Notes: generated by a model not told the origin, from the sequence alone. 64,000 bases of DNA from Corythoichthys intestinalis (GCF_030265065.1 NC_080395.1:55978501-56042500); one strand, 5' to 3'; numbered from the stretch's first letter, positions 23,499-36,697 are shown. Translations and numbers: made by a program.

Positions 23499-24331
23499 AA
23501 AGTTTTACGTGGTGTATAGATCATATTTGTATAACTAAATAGTAAAAAAAATATACCAATTAAAGGTCAACTTTTTTTTTTTTTTTTTTTTACAATTGAT
23601 TTAGTTTACAGTACCATGTTTCAGATTGCAACATGCCCTAGAACAAATCTTACTTTGAAACTGTATTAACGAGGAACATTTGAAACAAACAAAATTCTTT
23701 AGAACAGAATTTTTTCTGTAAAAACAATGTGAGAATTGCACTGCTCAAAAGAAGTGAACCCTTCGTAAGAGGAACAACTTTACAAAGTTGGGGTGCAGTT
23801 ATTTTGATATCCTGAGGCGATAAGGATTCTCAAAAAAAGGTTTTTACTGTTGACGCACCTGCTGCTCGCCTCATTGTTTTATGTTTTGTGCTCTCCGCGT
23901 GACGTTCTACAGCTGCTTTGCCCCTGCTGCTCACGTCTATTTCACCCTGGCAAAGAGTGCAGAAACCGTGGAACGAGTCTCGACTGCTTTTAGCGAGGAA
24001 ATTGTGCCTTTTAGTCCATTCACTGTTAAAAGATGTCAGCCATTTTGGCATGGTTGCTGGCACTGTTGTCTAATCTAGGCAAGGAAATGATGCTGTCAGG
24101 TAGTCACACATGAAGCTTTGTTTACATTTTATTGAACCAATGATATGGGACGTTTTTAAATTAAGCCCCTCTTGGCCAATCACAGACCAGTTGTGACAAC
24201 CGTGTGGCTCAGTTATGTCACATAAACTGAACCGCTGCCAGTTTTCTTTAAAAGCTTCCGACTAATAGGATGTGCCCGACACAGGACACATCACTGAAAA
24301 AGCTGAGTGTCCATCCTAAAATCGGACAGGT
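23499..24331 (-). mobile_element. BED-finger transposon remnant (hAT-like)
   Basis: On minus, 24063-23830 gives a 77-codon frame with a BED-type zinc finger (FCTLCQ ... HAESTKHK, that is C-x2-C and H-x5-H) preceded by a WLTSFNSEW segment. This is the N-terminus typical of fish ZBED/hAT transposases. No catalytic domain remains nearby and no termini were found. 23499-23800 otherwise holds only AT-rich DNA with a T-run at 23571-23592. Confidence 0.45.
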
Positions 24332-24615
24332 GGTCACACTAGTGCGGTGGTAAAATGTAATGATTTGACATTGTCTCAGACACAATACACGGATTGACTT
24401 CCTATGCTGACATGCAAAACATTTATAATAATAATATTAATACATCAGATTTAATTTGAATTTTCCGAAACATGGTCACCCTAGTGCGGAGGTTAAATGT
24501 AATGATTTGACATTGTCTCAGACACTATACACGGACTGACTTCCTATGTTGACATGCAAAATATTTTATAATAATAATATTAATACATCAGATTTAATTT
24601 GAATTTTCCGAAACA
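24332..24615. repeat. tandem duplication, two 142-bp units
   Basis: Unit 1 at 24332-24473 and unit 2 at 24474-24615, both beginning GGTCAC and ending TTTTCCGAAACA. They differ at a handful of positions, so this is a fairly recent local duplication. Confidence 0.9.
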
Positions 24616-24748
24616 CATTACACATGACTTATGAGATTAAATTTAAGAGCAGCTTTCACAGAAAATTAGCCAGAGCAATTTTTATTTTTCTGTCTAACTA
24701 AATGAAACGACTGCAACAACAGTGTTACAGCATGCTACTTTTTGGTTC

Positions 24749-25160
24749 TGTCATGTCTGTGTTCTGTTTTTATTTTTTGATTCCAGAATCTGATTGAGCT
24801 GGATGGGCAGTGTCATGCCACACACCTGTGGCGCATTTGGAGCACGCTGTATTTAAGGACACCTGTGACTATCAACTGTGTTGGACGATTGCCTTGCTTA
24901 CAGCTGTGTGTGTCATCATCTTCGTGCTCCCTGACTTTACTATGGTTGTGTCCTAGTTTTGATTGCTTTGATTTTTTTTGTGCTCTATATTCTGTTGGAC
25001 TTTGTGATCACTTAGTTGTACTCTGTTATTCTCGTGTGCGCCCTTAATTGTTTTTTGTTATACGTGCGTTTTTTTGGCGCGTTCCCTTTGTTTTACTTTT
25101 TGTTATTAAAGACAAGCATATTCAATATTCCTGGCCTCTGAGTCTGTGATTGGGATTACA
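24749..25160 (+). mobile_element. solo LTR
   Basis: A 412-bp segment beginning TGTCATGTCTGTG and ending GGGATTACA, flanked on both sides by GGTTC (24744-24748 and 25161-25165). It contains a possible polyadenylation signal region (TTATTAAAGAC near 25105). 5-bp target duplication, TG...CA ends and no interior make this a solo LTR. The parent family is unknown to me. Its orientation is taken from the TATTTAAGG box near 24850. Confidence 0.7.
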
Positions 25161-25165
25161 GGTTC

Positions 25166-28100
25166 AGTCAGGCACAATGTTATCAGACATGTTTAGGTAA
25201 AAGTAAAAGTGATGTCCTGTAGCTACACCACCACTCACTAATAGTAAATGAAAACCAGCACTTGGGAAATATTTATTGCTGTTTGCATTTTACATTGGTG
25301 AAAACTGTCGATTAGCAATCATGGTGTGCTATGATTCTAATATTTCATTTGGGAAACGAAATGTGAATGTTAAGGACTTTATTCCCCATTTGGATACATA
25401 TCTCCAATTGGGTGAATTTACGTGCTCTTTTACATACTCCTTTGGTCTATTCCTAAGTGTTTTGGGAACGATTGCTTGCAGAAGGGACATGTATCTTGTC
25501 CTAGGATTTGCATCCCATATGAAAACGAAGAAGTGGGTCTCTGTTTGTTAACCCTGGGTATAAACCAAAGTCAGATGGGTTATGAAAATTTACATTGATT
25601 GCGCCTGGAAAGTCGTACAAATACATTTTGTGCATGTAAATGCTCCCAGTTTTCACCAACTCGTGCGGGTGCAGCCAATGTATTACCAAAAGTATTGGAC
25701 GAAATGGGCAACTTAAAATGATGGCTTTTGATAGATTAAATGCGTATAATATCTACAACTCTATGATACTTATTATGTCTCCTTCTAAAATTACTTCTAC
25801 AAAAGCTCATACAAACATGATGATATGCTAACGTAGGTCTAGGGAGGAGTACTTTGGGCTTATGAGGGATTAGTGCATGTTAACCATCTCAGACACCCTG
25901 CCGAGCAAGCACGCTAATACAGGTGTTAGTAAACTGGCATTAGCCTCCAGCTAATTAGCCACCATTCAACAAGTGATTGTCTGGCGGGCTCTGCCATTTG
26001 TAGTCATGTTTGCTCATCAGCAGGGAGGTCTCTGTGCTGTGGTGGGTCTGTCATGATCTGACATGATCTCCCTTCTTGCCTCTTCCATTTCAGAAGCAAA
26101 CCAAAATGGCATTATGGGGATGAACAGTTAAAACAGAGCAGTATCACATTGAAGGGAGTACTGTGATGAAAATCTCTGTATCCCACCAATACATAGAAAA
26201 GCACAAATGAGAGTAGATGAAAGACAAGATGAATGGCATGGTATCTGCTTGAAATTTTCTCCGTTTGATGTCACATTTGAGTACACTGTCATACGCAATT
26301 TAAAAAAAATGTGTGTTAGACCTACCAGTCAAATATGCATTAAGATGAAACCTATTGCTTTCAAGACCCCGTGTACTGTATTGTGTGTGTGTGTTTTTTT
26401 TTTTTTAATTGGGCGACTTAGCAGCCTTTCATAAGTTATCGCTGTTTAGTTGTGTACACAATGTATAATTCTCTTTTTTTTATGCTTAGTTTTTGCAAAA
26501 ACTTGCTTTCACAGTAGATGACATTTACAACTCAAGACAATAAAATTAGTCAAGGCTCATTAAAAAAACTTTTTTAATTCTATCACTTTTTAAAGTTGCA
26601 GAAGGCTGTAACATTGACTCAAGAACTTGTTGTACATAATGATCAAAACTAAGGAGGTGTTAAAGACTGGCAGAATAATTACTGATAATGTGGTATGAAG
26701 CAAACTAAAAAGAAGAAAAAAAACTGCGATGGTATTTAGAAGTTTTCAGTCTCAAATACTCTTGCTTAGTTAATTTTTGTTTTCTGACTGCATTTCTGAG
26801 AAAATTAAGTGATGAGGGCTTTCATCTGGTCAGAGCAATTAATGTCATAATTGCTTCATGTTTGCATGTGGTGTAGACAAAAATTAAGAAGCAAATATCA
26901 GTGGTGCATAAAAATTGAAGGATACTTATTACTCTTGTTTGATGTGGGAACAAGACGAAAGGTTAGTTGGATGACATTCCCAAAGCCACTCTGTTAAAGA
27001 TGATGCCAGTTCAAAGGAGTCATTAAGCCTTGCCGCTTCTTCCACAAAGAGGAGATTTTGAGACTGCAAATAGATCTGATCATGGATATTTCTGTTTGGC
27101 TTTGAGTTTTAGCTAAGAGGATTTGCTGCATTATACTATTATTACCTCATACAAGAACATGCAGATTTAACTGTTTCAAGTTTTTTTTTTACTTGGGAAT
27201 GTCCCATTGTAACTATTATTTGATCCTCCTTTCTCCTGCTGTCTATTGAGAAGCTGATCTTGACATTACTCCAAATCCAAAATTCTAGCAATTCGTGAAA
27301 ACATGAAGATCTTAAAAGGTGTGTGGTCATGCATAATCACATTTTCAAAATAATAGTTTATGACTTAAAAAAAAAAAAAAAAAAAAAAAGACGTTTAAAT
27401 GACGTCTGAATAATGAATCAATTGACAGGGAAATGTGGATAGACAAAGCTTTTCAGGTTAAAAGCAGGCCAATACACATTGTTTCACAATGAGATTATTT
27501 TTCTCAGCAGTATAATGCAGCATGTGGTCCAATGAGAAAACACAATTTTATGGTGTAAATAACAGCACATTTGAACATGCTTTAATTTCAATTTACTTTA
27601 AAGGAATTGGACTTCAGTTAATACAAATGGGACCACATCACTTTTCTGAGGCCAAGGGGAAACAATTCTCAACATTGTTTTATCTTGCTGCTTGTTAAAT
27701 CTGTTTTGTCCTTTACATGTATTATTTATTCAGCGTTATTTCTTGTTTAGACATTATAAAAGAAAACTCCCCTAACTCACAATTTTACTCCCTAAATGTT
27801 CCATTTCATGAGCTCTTGCATCTGACAAGTCTTTTACTAGCCACAATTATATGACTTCCACAACAGCCCTATTATAGAAGGGCCATTCTCAGGCAGTTTT
27901 CCAGTAGGAAGTCAGGTGGTTAGCCAGATGTGCGAGTGTCTTTTAATCTCAACCTCTTGCGAGCTGTCGGGCCCCCAAGACTCTTTTTAGGGTGGCCTAT
28001 TGAAAAACACTTATAATCTGTTTGCTCCTTTAATGAGCTCATTGTTCCTCAGATGAGAAAAGTAGGTCTCATCAGTGCTTAGCCATGGCCCTTTGAGAAG

Positions 28101-28284
28101 AAAAGCGCCACTGAGCACCACTGATAACCTGCTTTGGCTGGAGGTCTGAGCCTGGAACAAAGCTTGAGGAGTATACATTGTGCCCTACTGTTACTTCATT
28201 GTGCTTTTGTTATTTTCACCCACAATTTCAAGCTTTTTGAATTTAAATGATTTAATAAAATAGTTCAGCACGGAAATAAACCCT
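25166..28284. other. intergenic, no gene seen
   Basis: Mostly unique-looking AT-rich DNA. Two stretches, about 25870-26100 and 27850-28180, are balanced in composition, repeat-free and rich in ordered sequence, and are candidate conserved non-coding elements. There is an A-run at 27367-27388. Confidence 0.4.
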
Positions 28285-29075
28285 AACCATTGCATCTGTG
28301 CTTTCTGCAGATAATGTGCTGCTGTTGGCTTCATAAAGCCTTGACCTCCAACTCTCACCTGAGTGGTTCGCAGTCGAGTGTGAAGCGGTTGGGATGAAGA
28401 TCAGCACCTCCAAATCCGAGACCATGGTCCTCAGTCGGAAAAGGGTGGAGTGCCCTTTCCGGGTCGGGGATGAAATCCTGCCCCAAGTGGAGGAGTTCAA
28501 GTATCTTGGGGTCTTGTTCACGAGTGAGAGTAGGAGGGAGCCGGAGATTAACAGGCAGATCGGTGCAGCGTCTGCAGTAATGTGGACTCTGCACCGTCCG
28601 TAGTGGTAAAGAAGGAGCTGAGCAGAAAAGGCGCAACTCTCGATTTACCAGTCGATCTACATTCTTACCTTCACCTATGGTCACGAGCTGTGGGCCGTGA
28701 CTGAAAGAACAAGATCCCGGATACAAGCGGCCAAAATGAGTTTCTTGCTCAGGGTGTCCGGGCTCTCCCATAGAGATAGGGTGAGAAGCTCGGTCATCCG
28801 GGAGGGACTTGGCGTCGAGCCGTTACTCTTCTGCGGTGAGAGGAGCCAGCTGAGGTGGCTCGGGCATCTTGTTCGGATGCCTACTAGACGCCTCCCTGGA
28901 GAGGTGTTCCAGGCCACAGGGACAACCGGGGACACGCTGGAGAGACTGTGTGTTTCTCGGATGGCCTGCGAGCACCTTGGGATCCCGCTGGGGGAGCTGG
29001 TTGAAGTGGCTGGAGAGAGGGAAGTCTGGGCTTCCCTGTTAAAGCTGCTGCCCCCGTGACCCAACCACGGAGCAA
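28285..29075 (+). mobile_element. non-LTR retrotransposon (LINE) 3' fragment
   Basis: Codes for the end of a reverse transcriptase and its C-terminal region: MKISTSKSETMVLSRKR, VEEFKYLGVLFTSE (28394-28603), then ERTRSRIQAAKMSFLLRVSG, RSQLRWLGHLVRMP and REVWASLLKLLPP (28697-29059). There is at least one frame change near 28600. 5'-truncated. The family is common in fish; I do not assign a clade. Confidence 0.8.
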
Positions 29076-29094
29076 GCGGAAGATGATGGGTGGA

Positions 29095-29800
29095 TGGAGC
29101 ATCTCAATCCCTAACCTGGAAACGGCATTCTACTCATTTACGATTAAGTATCAGGGTTTCAAATTTGAAGGTGCTGAATTTCATACCGACTGCTTCGCAC
29201 TTGGATGCAAAATGCTTCGGTCAGAATTGGACATCGTGTCTTAATGAAGCCAACAAAACATAATCTGCAAAAAGCAGGGATTTCAAAACGGGGGATTCCA
29301 AATTGGTCTTCTTAACGCACTGGTTGAGATACAAGTACAGTCCATAAAAGTTACGACCACAATCATTGAAAAGATTTTTTCCATAACCTGACCGACTCCT
29401 CCCACTCATGGGTTTTCAACAGTGACTGGTACTCATCAGCTTCTTCCTGAAAAGGCCAGAGGACTTCATCCCGGATCCTTGTTTTGGGACTACCGCCGAA
29501 ACTCTTCTCACTCACTGCCTCCAGGGCTTACTGTCATTGCCCACTCGAACATTTCAGTCCTCCATGAAAATGAGTGAGTCTCTAGCTTACACCCTGTGTG
29601 TGGAGGAGAAGCCTGACAATAATTAGGTGCAGCTTCTCAACCAGTCTGTACTCGCCACGTGCTGCACCTCCTGGTCAGGCTCCAGAAGGAGGGAAAACGG
29701 GTTCCAGTAGTTGCTATCATTGTATGGGGTATTTAAGATGTGCTTGATCTGGTCTCCCAAGGACCTGTTTATCATGGGTGACCTGATGAGGTACATAAAG
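29095..29800 (-). mobile_element. LINE fragment, inverted relative to its neighbour
   Basis: On minus, 29409-29221 includes SLLFADYVLLAS (the catalytic FADD region, here FADY) and CEAVGMKFST at about 29190, the same segment that opens the + fragment at 28285. It is more diverged and carries internal stops. With 28285-29075 it forms a head-on pair of the same LINE family. Confidence 0.65.
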
Positions 29801-29948
29801 CAATTTTGTTACCAATAACAATAAAGGTAGTCCCCGGGTTACGACGTACATGGCTTACGCGATTTCAACTTTACGACGCTGAAGTCCCGTCCGCCAATCT
29901 GTCACCAGTCGTGTTTTTTTTTTTTTTTTGGCACGTAAACAGTACCTA

Positions 29949-31336
29949 CACTCTAAAAAATGATTCATGAGGCTAGTTGGTATGACTTGAAAACATGAGC
30001 TTTTTCAACATAAAAATGACTTTTTTTTACTATTCATTGTTTTATTAAGTTGGTAACTTCTTTTATGGAGTTAATCAAAATTAAATATTAAGAAAGACGT
30101 ATTAACTTAAAAGTATATTGTTTTTTAATAAGCTTTTCTGCTTTCACGTAACAAAGGGAAAGATTGAGTGAAATTTAATTTCTATTCCATTATTAAGTTG
30201 GTGCAACTTCCTAAATTCCCATCACATGTGCATATTACCACGGGAAAAGAATTGGCCATTTTCTGCCTTACAATATTTGCAGCTTGAAAGAAAATGAAAA
30301 CAGATTTCATTACCATACATCAAGCAGCATACTCAAAAAATTACAAAAATGTTTACAACATTTAAATAAATTATCTTAAAACAGGAGTTACTTTTCAATC
30401 ACCCTATATTGTTTGTACATCTGCAAACATTTTGTTGTACACTTGTTTTGCACTGTGTGTTGTTGTGCCATATCTGTGTATCAAAGTACTGGAAGTACAC
30501 TTTTCGTTTATACCTGCACCTGAAGTGAACTGTTGACAATGTTTAGGATGTTTATATTGGTTTTGCTCTGCACTTATATTTTGTCCATTCTTTTGAGTTT
30601 TGAAATATATATTTTTTTCCAAATAAAACTGGAGTTGCCATGTCCAATTTATTTTAGAAAAACAAGTTACGTTTAGGCGGCACGGTGGCTGAGTGGTTAG
30701 CACGTCCGCCTCACAGTTATGAGATCAAGGGTTCAATCCCAGGCTTCGGCCTTCCTGTGTGGAGTTTGCATGTTCTCCCCGTGCCTGCGTGGGTTCCCTC
30801 CGGGAACTCTGGTTTCCTCCCACATCCCAATAACATGCATGGTAGGCTGATTGAGCACTCTAAATTGTCTGTAGGTATGAGTGTATGCCCTGCGATTGGC
30901 TGGCAACCAGTTCAGGGTGTCCCCTGCCTACTGCCCATAGTTAGCTGAGATAGGCTCCAGCACCTCCACGACCCTCGTGAGGAAAAAGCGGCATGGAAAA
31001 TGAATGAGTTACTCTTACTCAATAAATTTAAGTACCATTTTGCATCAACTTTTGAGTTGAGGAATTAAAATGAAGGAGTTATAGCAACCTAAATGAAGTA
31101 GTTTTATTTCTTATTAATGCTAAAACTTGGACTTAAAAATTGAGTTGGTTCTACACAATAAAGCTTGTGGAGGACAATAAATAATGATGGTTCAACTATA
31201 CTAATTGAGTTAGTCCAGTTATAAAATTTATAAGGGAAGTACTTAATCATTGCTTAGTTGAATTTACTTAAAAAATTAAATGCAAATTGTTACAACAATT
31301 TTTTTAAGTAGAGCCAGTGGATTTTTTTTTAGAGTG
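29949..31336. mobile_element. TA-flanked MITE-like element (CACTCTAAAAAA ends)
   Basis: Ends CACTCTAAAAAATG / TTTTTTTTTTAGAGTG, each followed by TA (29947-29948 and 31337-31338). The interior is AT-rich and without coding capacity, with TTAAGTTGGT-like motifs repeated near both ends. It is inserted in the Tigger-like element and hosts a SINE. Confidence 0.75.
30676..31007 (+). mobile_element. tRNA-derived SINE
   Basis: Begins GGCGGCACGGTGGCTGAGTGG (box A-like TGGCTGAGTGG) with box B-like GGTTCAATCCC 45 bp later. The common fish body follows (GTGTGGAGTTTGCATGTTCT, CCCTCCGGGAAC), and it ends GAAAATGAATGA. A short target duplication AGTTAC flanks it (30665-30670 and 31007-31012). Confidence 0.85.
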
Positions 31337-32091
31337 TAGTTCTTGACATGCCTCCTCACTATGCAGCGTCGCGCCAGTCCTGCAATTCCTGTGGCGTCAG
31401 GTCCCACCCGCTGTCATCTTGGGTTCTCATGTGTCCTCCCAAGAAGCGCCCTTTTCGGCTTGGAAGCGTAATGACACCCGCCCCAACCTCCAGTTCTCCT
31501 TTGACCCCTGATGAAGCGCATATTTCGGACTGGGCTCAAGCAGCCCCCCGCTGTCATCTCCGATTCTTATATGTCCGCCTGAGACGCGCCCTTTTCGGCT
31601 TGGGAGCGACATGATGCCCGCCCCAACCGCTGGTTCTTCCCTGGCAGCCGAAAATGCGCCTTTTTCGAACTTCCCACTTCCTTATTCTTGTGCTGCTGCT
31701 GCTTCTCCCTCTTGCGAGTCACGATCCTTTTTTCTTTTTTTTTTCGGACGGCAGGTTTGCGTTAAAAGAGGCGACCTGAGTGGCTATGATATCCCCACTC
31801 TCCTCCCTACTCTTTCCACAATGCCCTTTTCTCTCAGCAAAGCGACTCACTCGCGAGTAAAGCTCAAATATATATATATTTTTAAGCCTGAATAGTCATT
31901 AAATGTAACGGCATTTAACACAACTTACCTCACAGTATCTTATTTTTTACTTGATGATGTATAATACACTTTTTTGGACAGTTATTTTGTATTTAGAGGT
32001 ACTTAACGGGTTACTTCTGATTCATGCCGAAATTCGGATTACATCGCCAGCCTTGGAACGGAACTCGATCGTAACCCAGGTACTACCTGTA

Positions 32092-34478
32092 CATGTACTG
32101 AACATTAACTGATGGGCAATCAAATGCAGAATGAAATGAGGTGGAACTTGAATACTGATAAAATGTATGATAAAAAATGGATAGTCTTGGAGGTCAGAGT
32201 CAAGTGACGTCATTGTCACCAGCTGCAACAAATAAGAGAAACAATAACACATAACAAAAACGCATGCCTCATATAGGTTCACATCCATCGCTGCATCTTG
32301 ATCAAACAGGGCTTCTCTAATTGAGTTAATCCCTACTTCGGGATCAGGACTGTCCCCTGAGGTGTGACCCTCCACCCAGGCTTCAGTCTGCTGCTCTCAC
32401 TACTTCTCAAAGCGCTGTCCCCTCTGTGGCTCATGTGGACTGTAAGGCTGTTTATTGGGAGACAATGGGTAGCAGATTGTGCTGTCAGGCTCCATTAATT
32501 GCCATCATTAGCATCACACTTCAGGGTCTGTGAACAGCACTCCTGAATCTTAAGCTTCGTTTGTGTGTCTCGACATCTTCATGTGTGCCACATACAGGGT
32601 GTCCTCACGTGTCAGCGGGTGTGTCTATGCAAGATTGTTTTATGCCTATAGAAATTGAATCAAAAGAAATAATTTATGGAAAACTTCTAAAAATGCTCAA
32701 CCGTGCAACGTCATTGTTTTATAATGTTAACCAAATTGACAGTCACAATTTTATAGTTTGGGGTAGGCGACTGATGTGCAAATGAACCCTTAACTCTGAA
32801 TGTTTTTATTCTGTGATTGACGAGTGGATGGACCCTACTGCTTGCCAAAGGGGTGTATCTCACCATCAACCCCAATAAGGATAATAAAATGGATGGATCT
32901 TTTTTGTACTGGATTTTGCAGCAAATTAAAAATACATTTTGCTGTACGGATTCGCTTTGCTAAGGACAGCAATAACATTAACTTGCGCCACAAACATCTC
33001 TACCATTAGGGCCTAAGATTTTATTAGAATAATAATATGATCTTAATAACATAATAACAATGTGATTACAGTTTTTATTCTTTCCAACTCTGAGAAAACT
33101 GGTTTTATTTGAGGGAAAATTGTCTTTTGTTTGCTATTTTATAATGAGTACTCCGAAGGTGCAAATTATAACATTGAAGGGCCAAAGAAGCTTGTTATTA
33201 ATTTTGTAGAAAATCAATATGTAATTGTTATAGCGTTGTTCATCTACAGTCCGTCCAATTGACATAGACAGTACTTAGTATAGTATACTGTATCTTGAAC
33301 AATAAATTCAAAAAGCCACATCATTGAATCGCTAAAGTCAAAACCATACAGCTGTCTAGTCTCTTGTAGATTGAAGTATTAACTAATGGCCTACTACTCA
33401 ACAAACGTATGTTAGATGTTGAAAAGAGCCAGAAAAATCAGCGAATGAAGTGGTGTAACCTGAATTCTATACATCCCTTGGTAAAAGCCCAACAATGGTC
33501 AAACGTGATTGACTACTGACTACCATTGGTATTTCTAGCTCCAGCAGCGAGGCTTTAAAAAGGAAATTGAACCACGTTTCTGCCATGCAATCAGTGAGAC
33601 ATAAGCCTTCTTACCGCGACTTCCTGTCCGATCAATGCTTGAGACAATGACCCAACAGGTGTAACAGACAGGAGCCCAGCAGCAGCTTTCCTCCCCACCG
33701 TTAGGCCCAATTAGCACCTGCGGTTAAGGAACAAAGACACGACATTTCATTTGAGCAGAGTGCCAGTTTAAGGCCTCTTTTCTTTCTGTCACTTACTGCT
33801 GACATCTTTAAAGGATCATCCCTGGCGCCATCATATTCTATTAGCTTGGGTCGATGTGTTGTGTTCTAAATGGTATGGGGTGTTCACAACATGGGGAGTT
33901 GATGAATTCATTGCATGTGACTGGATTTGCCTTCTTTGTGTGAGTCTTTTGCCTAATGAAACCCCCCGAAGGTCTGGAGAAAGTGAAAGGCCTTTCGAGG
34001 GTTTGATTTGTTCTCTGCAGACATCATTTCACACACTGATAGAGTTCTCTCAACACTTATATTAAAAATGGACCTACAGTGTAGTCTGAGATCAGGTTCT
34101 TAAACTCTTCACTCTTAAACTTTGAATAGAAAAACTATATGTCTTATTATGTGTTTGTTTTGCTTTAGTTTTGACCTCTAAATGGCCTTCTGCTCATTTC
34201 ATTTTCAACGTTGACCAAAAACCCTCACCTGAAACTCAAGCTGGCTAGCTGTTGGATTAATCAAATCATAATTTCCATGTTATTTTGAATGTATTTATAT
34301 TGTTGTTCCATTTATATGACTGAAAAGTCTTACAATTTTTAATTTTTCACTCATCCTTGCCAGTGTCAATCACCAGATATTTCTTACCTTGACAGTTTCT
34401 CAAATTTCACATTATTGTTATTAGAAAAATAAACAATAGAATTTTGGGGATATTTCAAATTAAAACAAAGTGTGACGT
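32092..34478. other. intergenic, no gene seen
   Basis: No exon or element end found. 32380-32560 and 33540-33850 are balanced, repeat-free stretches that could be conserved non-coding elements. 32820-33300 is AT-rich. Confidence 0.4.
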
Positions 34479-34918
34479 TGTCAAGTAATGCAGACAGGCA
34501 GGTGGTGTGTGGACCCAAGTGCAGGGAAAATAAAGCGGTGAGGTAGACCGGCAGTGGCAAATGATTTAATTAAGGCAAAAAAAACAAAAAAAACAAAGTA
34601 CCAACCAATATTAGCAAACAAAACTCAGGTCACTAACAAAAGGTTTGGTTTCGAAAACTTACTTTGAGGAACACAAGGAATGGATGGAGAAAACTATTGA
34701 GAACAGACGCTGACGTGCACATGGATAATGACGCAACAAGGAGTGGACAAGAATTTAGAGGTTATATACACACAGACAAGGGGTAACGAGACAACGAGGA
34801 ACAGGTGGGTAACACAGGAGGATGCAGATTGGAGGATATACTAGGAGCAGTCACAACAGGTGAACTCAATGGGCAATCACAGGGACACACTAGGAGGGAA
34901 CCAACACAAAACCTAACA
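34479..34918 (-). mobile_element. solo LTR of the 20116-23493 family, reversed
   Basis: A 440-bp reverse-complement match to the 20 kb LTRs (ends TGTCAAG...CCTAACA on +). Flanks GACGT and GAAGT agree at four of five bases, a slightly decayed target duplication. It abuts the LINE to its right and may have inserted into it. Confidence 0.8.
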
Positions 34919-36640
34919 GAAGTACAGAAGACCCCATACCCACACAACTGGCCAAAGCCTGCTCACCCACCCTGGTCCCACTCATTTCCGCTATCATCCA
35001 CCCATCTCTCACCATGGGAGTGTTCCCAACCTCTTTTAAAACTGCTGCCATCACTCAAATTCTCAAGAAACCTGGTGCCGACTGCTCAAATTTAAACAAC
35101 TTTAGTCCCATATCCAAACTACCTTTCATCTCTAAAATCCTTGAAAGAACTGTTCCCACTGAACTCCATTCTCACCTATCCCACAATAACCTCTATGAAC
35201 AGTTCCACTCTGGTTTTCGTCCACTCCACAGCACTGAAACAGCACTTGTCAAAATAACCAACTACCTCATTGCAGCTGACTCTGGATTCCTCACCATCCT
35301 CATCCTCCTGGACTTATCTTCAGCTTTTGACACCATTAGTCACGCCGCCCTCCTAAACTGACTATCCACCATTGGTATCACCCACACCCCGTTGAACTGG
35401 TTCTCATCCTACCTTCCTGGACGCTCTCACGATATACAACTCAAGTCCATTAAATCTACTCCCTCACCCGTTACCTCTGGTGTGCGTCAGGGCTCTGTCC
35501 TCAGGCCCCTACTCTTCGTCATCTCCCTCCTTCCCATTGGCAATATTACAACATCAACTTTCTCTGTTAGGCCGATGACACCCTGCTACCTCACCTCCGA
35601 ACCCTCCTCCTCTCTCCCGCCCACTTTACTGAATCCTTACTGACTGTATCACCGAAATGAAAAACTGGCTTACCCACAAATACTCAACAGCAATAAAACC
35701 GAAGTGCTCCTCATCGGCTCCAAAGCCACCATATCCAAATGCCATAGCCATCCCCTCACCATTGACAACTCCACTGTTTCACCCTCCCCCCGAGTCAAGA
35801 GCTTGGGCGTCATCCTGGACAGTACACTTTCTTTCTATTCACACATCAATAATATTACCCGGATTGTCCACTTGTACCTACGCACCATCAACCGCTTCCG
35901 CCCCTCCCTCACCCCCCATTCTGCTGCCATCCCGGTTCATAGTCTTGTCACTTCCCGCCTGGATTACTGCAACTCTCTCCTCTTTGGCCTCCCTCAAAAG
36001 ACCCTCCATAAACTCCAACAGGTCCAGAATTCAGCCGCTTGCATCATAACCTGTACTCCATTCATTCACCACATCACTTCAGTCCTCCACCAGCTCCATT
36101 GGCTCCTAGTCCACTTTGGCATCCACTTTAAAGTTCTCCTCCTCACATTCAAGGCCATCTGCAACCTTGCCCCGTCCTCCATGCTACAACTCCCTCCCGT
36201 GCCCTCAGACCCTCATCCTCCATTCACCTGTCTGCCCCCCCTCTCGTTTCAGCACTATGTGGAGCAGAGCATTCAGCCGCTCTACTCCTCCCCGGCTTTG
36301 GAATTTACTACCACCCGACCTCAGGAACACCGACTCACTCTCCCTTTTTCAATCCAAACTCAAAACTCACCTGTTCAGACTCGCCTGTTAATAATAATCC
36401 CTAATTTCTAATTTGTGTTTTAGTTTTCTGTTAATTATTTTTATCGGTATTTTTATTTTGTTTTTAAAAAAAAATCTTTTTAGTATTTTGAATTAGCCTT
36501 AAACGTTCTATACTTAATTATTTTTTACTGTTTTAAGTCTTTAGTTTGTTTAATTGTTTTTTTTTAAATTATCGTACGGCAACCTTAAGTGCCAGAGAGG
36601 CACCTTCAAATAAAATGTATTATTTTTATTTTTAAATCAT
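34919..36640 (+). mobile_element. L2/CR1-type LINE, 5'-truncated
   Basis: Reverse transcriptase blocks in order: SPISKLPFISKILE, FHSGFRPLHSTETALV, LLDLSSAFDTISH (35014-35361), then SGVRQGSVLRPLLF (35392-35643) and [14 protein letters not shown] with [13 protein letters not shown] (35704-36411). It ends in the [14 protein letters not shown]-type tail and an AATAAA-rich 3' end near 36610. Several frame changes and one in-frame stop after ALLN, so inactive. Confidence 0.85.
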
Positions 36641-36697
36641 TTTGTACCTGATAAGATTAAATAGCTTTTTTGTTCCTGAATTGTGTGTCGTCATCTC

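Larger units (their letters stand above)
29824..32089. mobile_element. Tigger/pogo-like transposon, non-autonomous
   Basis: Ends AGGTAGTCCCCGGGTTACGA (left) and the matching TCGTAACCCAGGTACTACCT (right), flanked by TA (29822-29823 and 32090-32091). Own sequence is about 0.88 kb, the rest being the insertion at 29949-31336. 31340-31860 has GC-rich repeated CCCTTTTCGGCTTGG motifs and no transposase. The TA duplication and CAG-type ends place it in the Tc1/mariner superfamily. The Tigger assignment is inference from the ends. Confidence 0.7.

Noticed and set aside
24332-24615. CRISPR-like direct repeats
   Set aside because: Two adjacent 142-bp units without spacers in a vertebrate genome. A simple tandem duplication.
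30685-30948. possible protein-coding frame in the SINE
   Set aside because: Open by chance across a tRNA-derived SINE.
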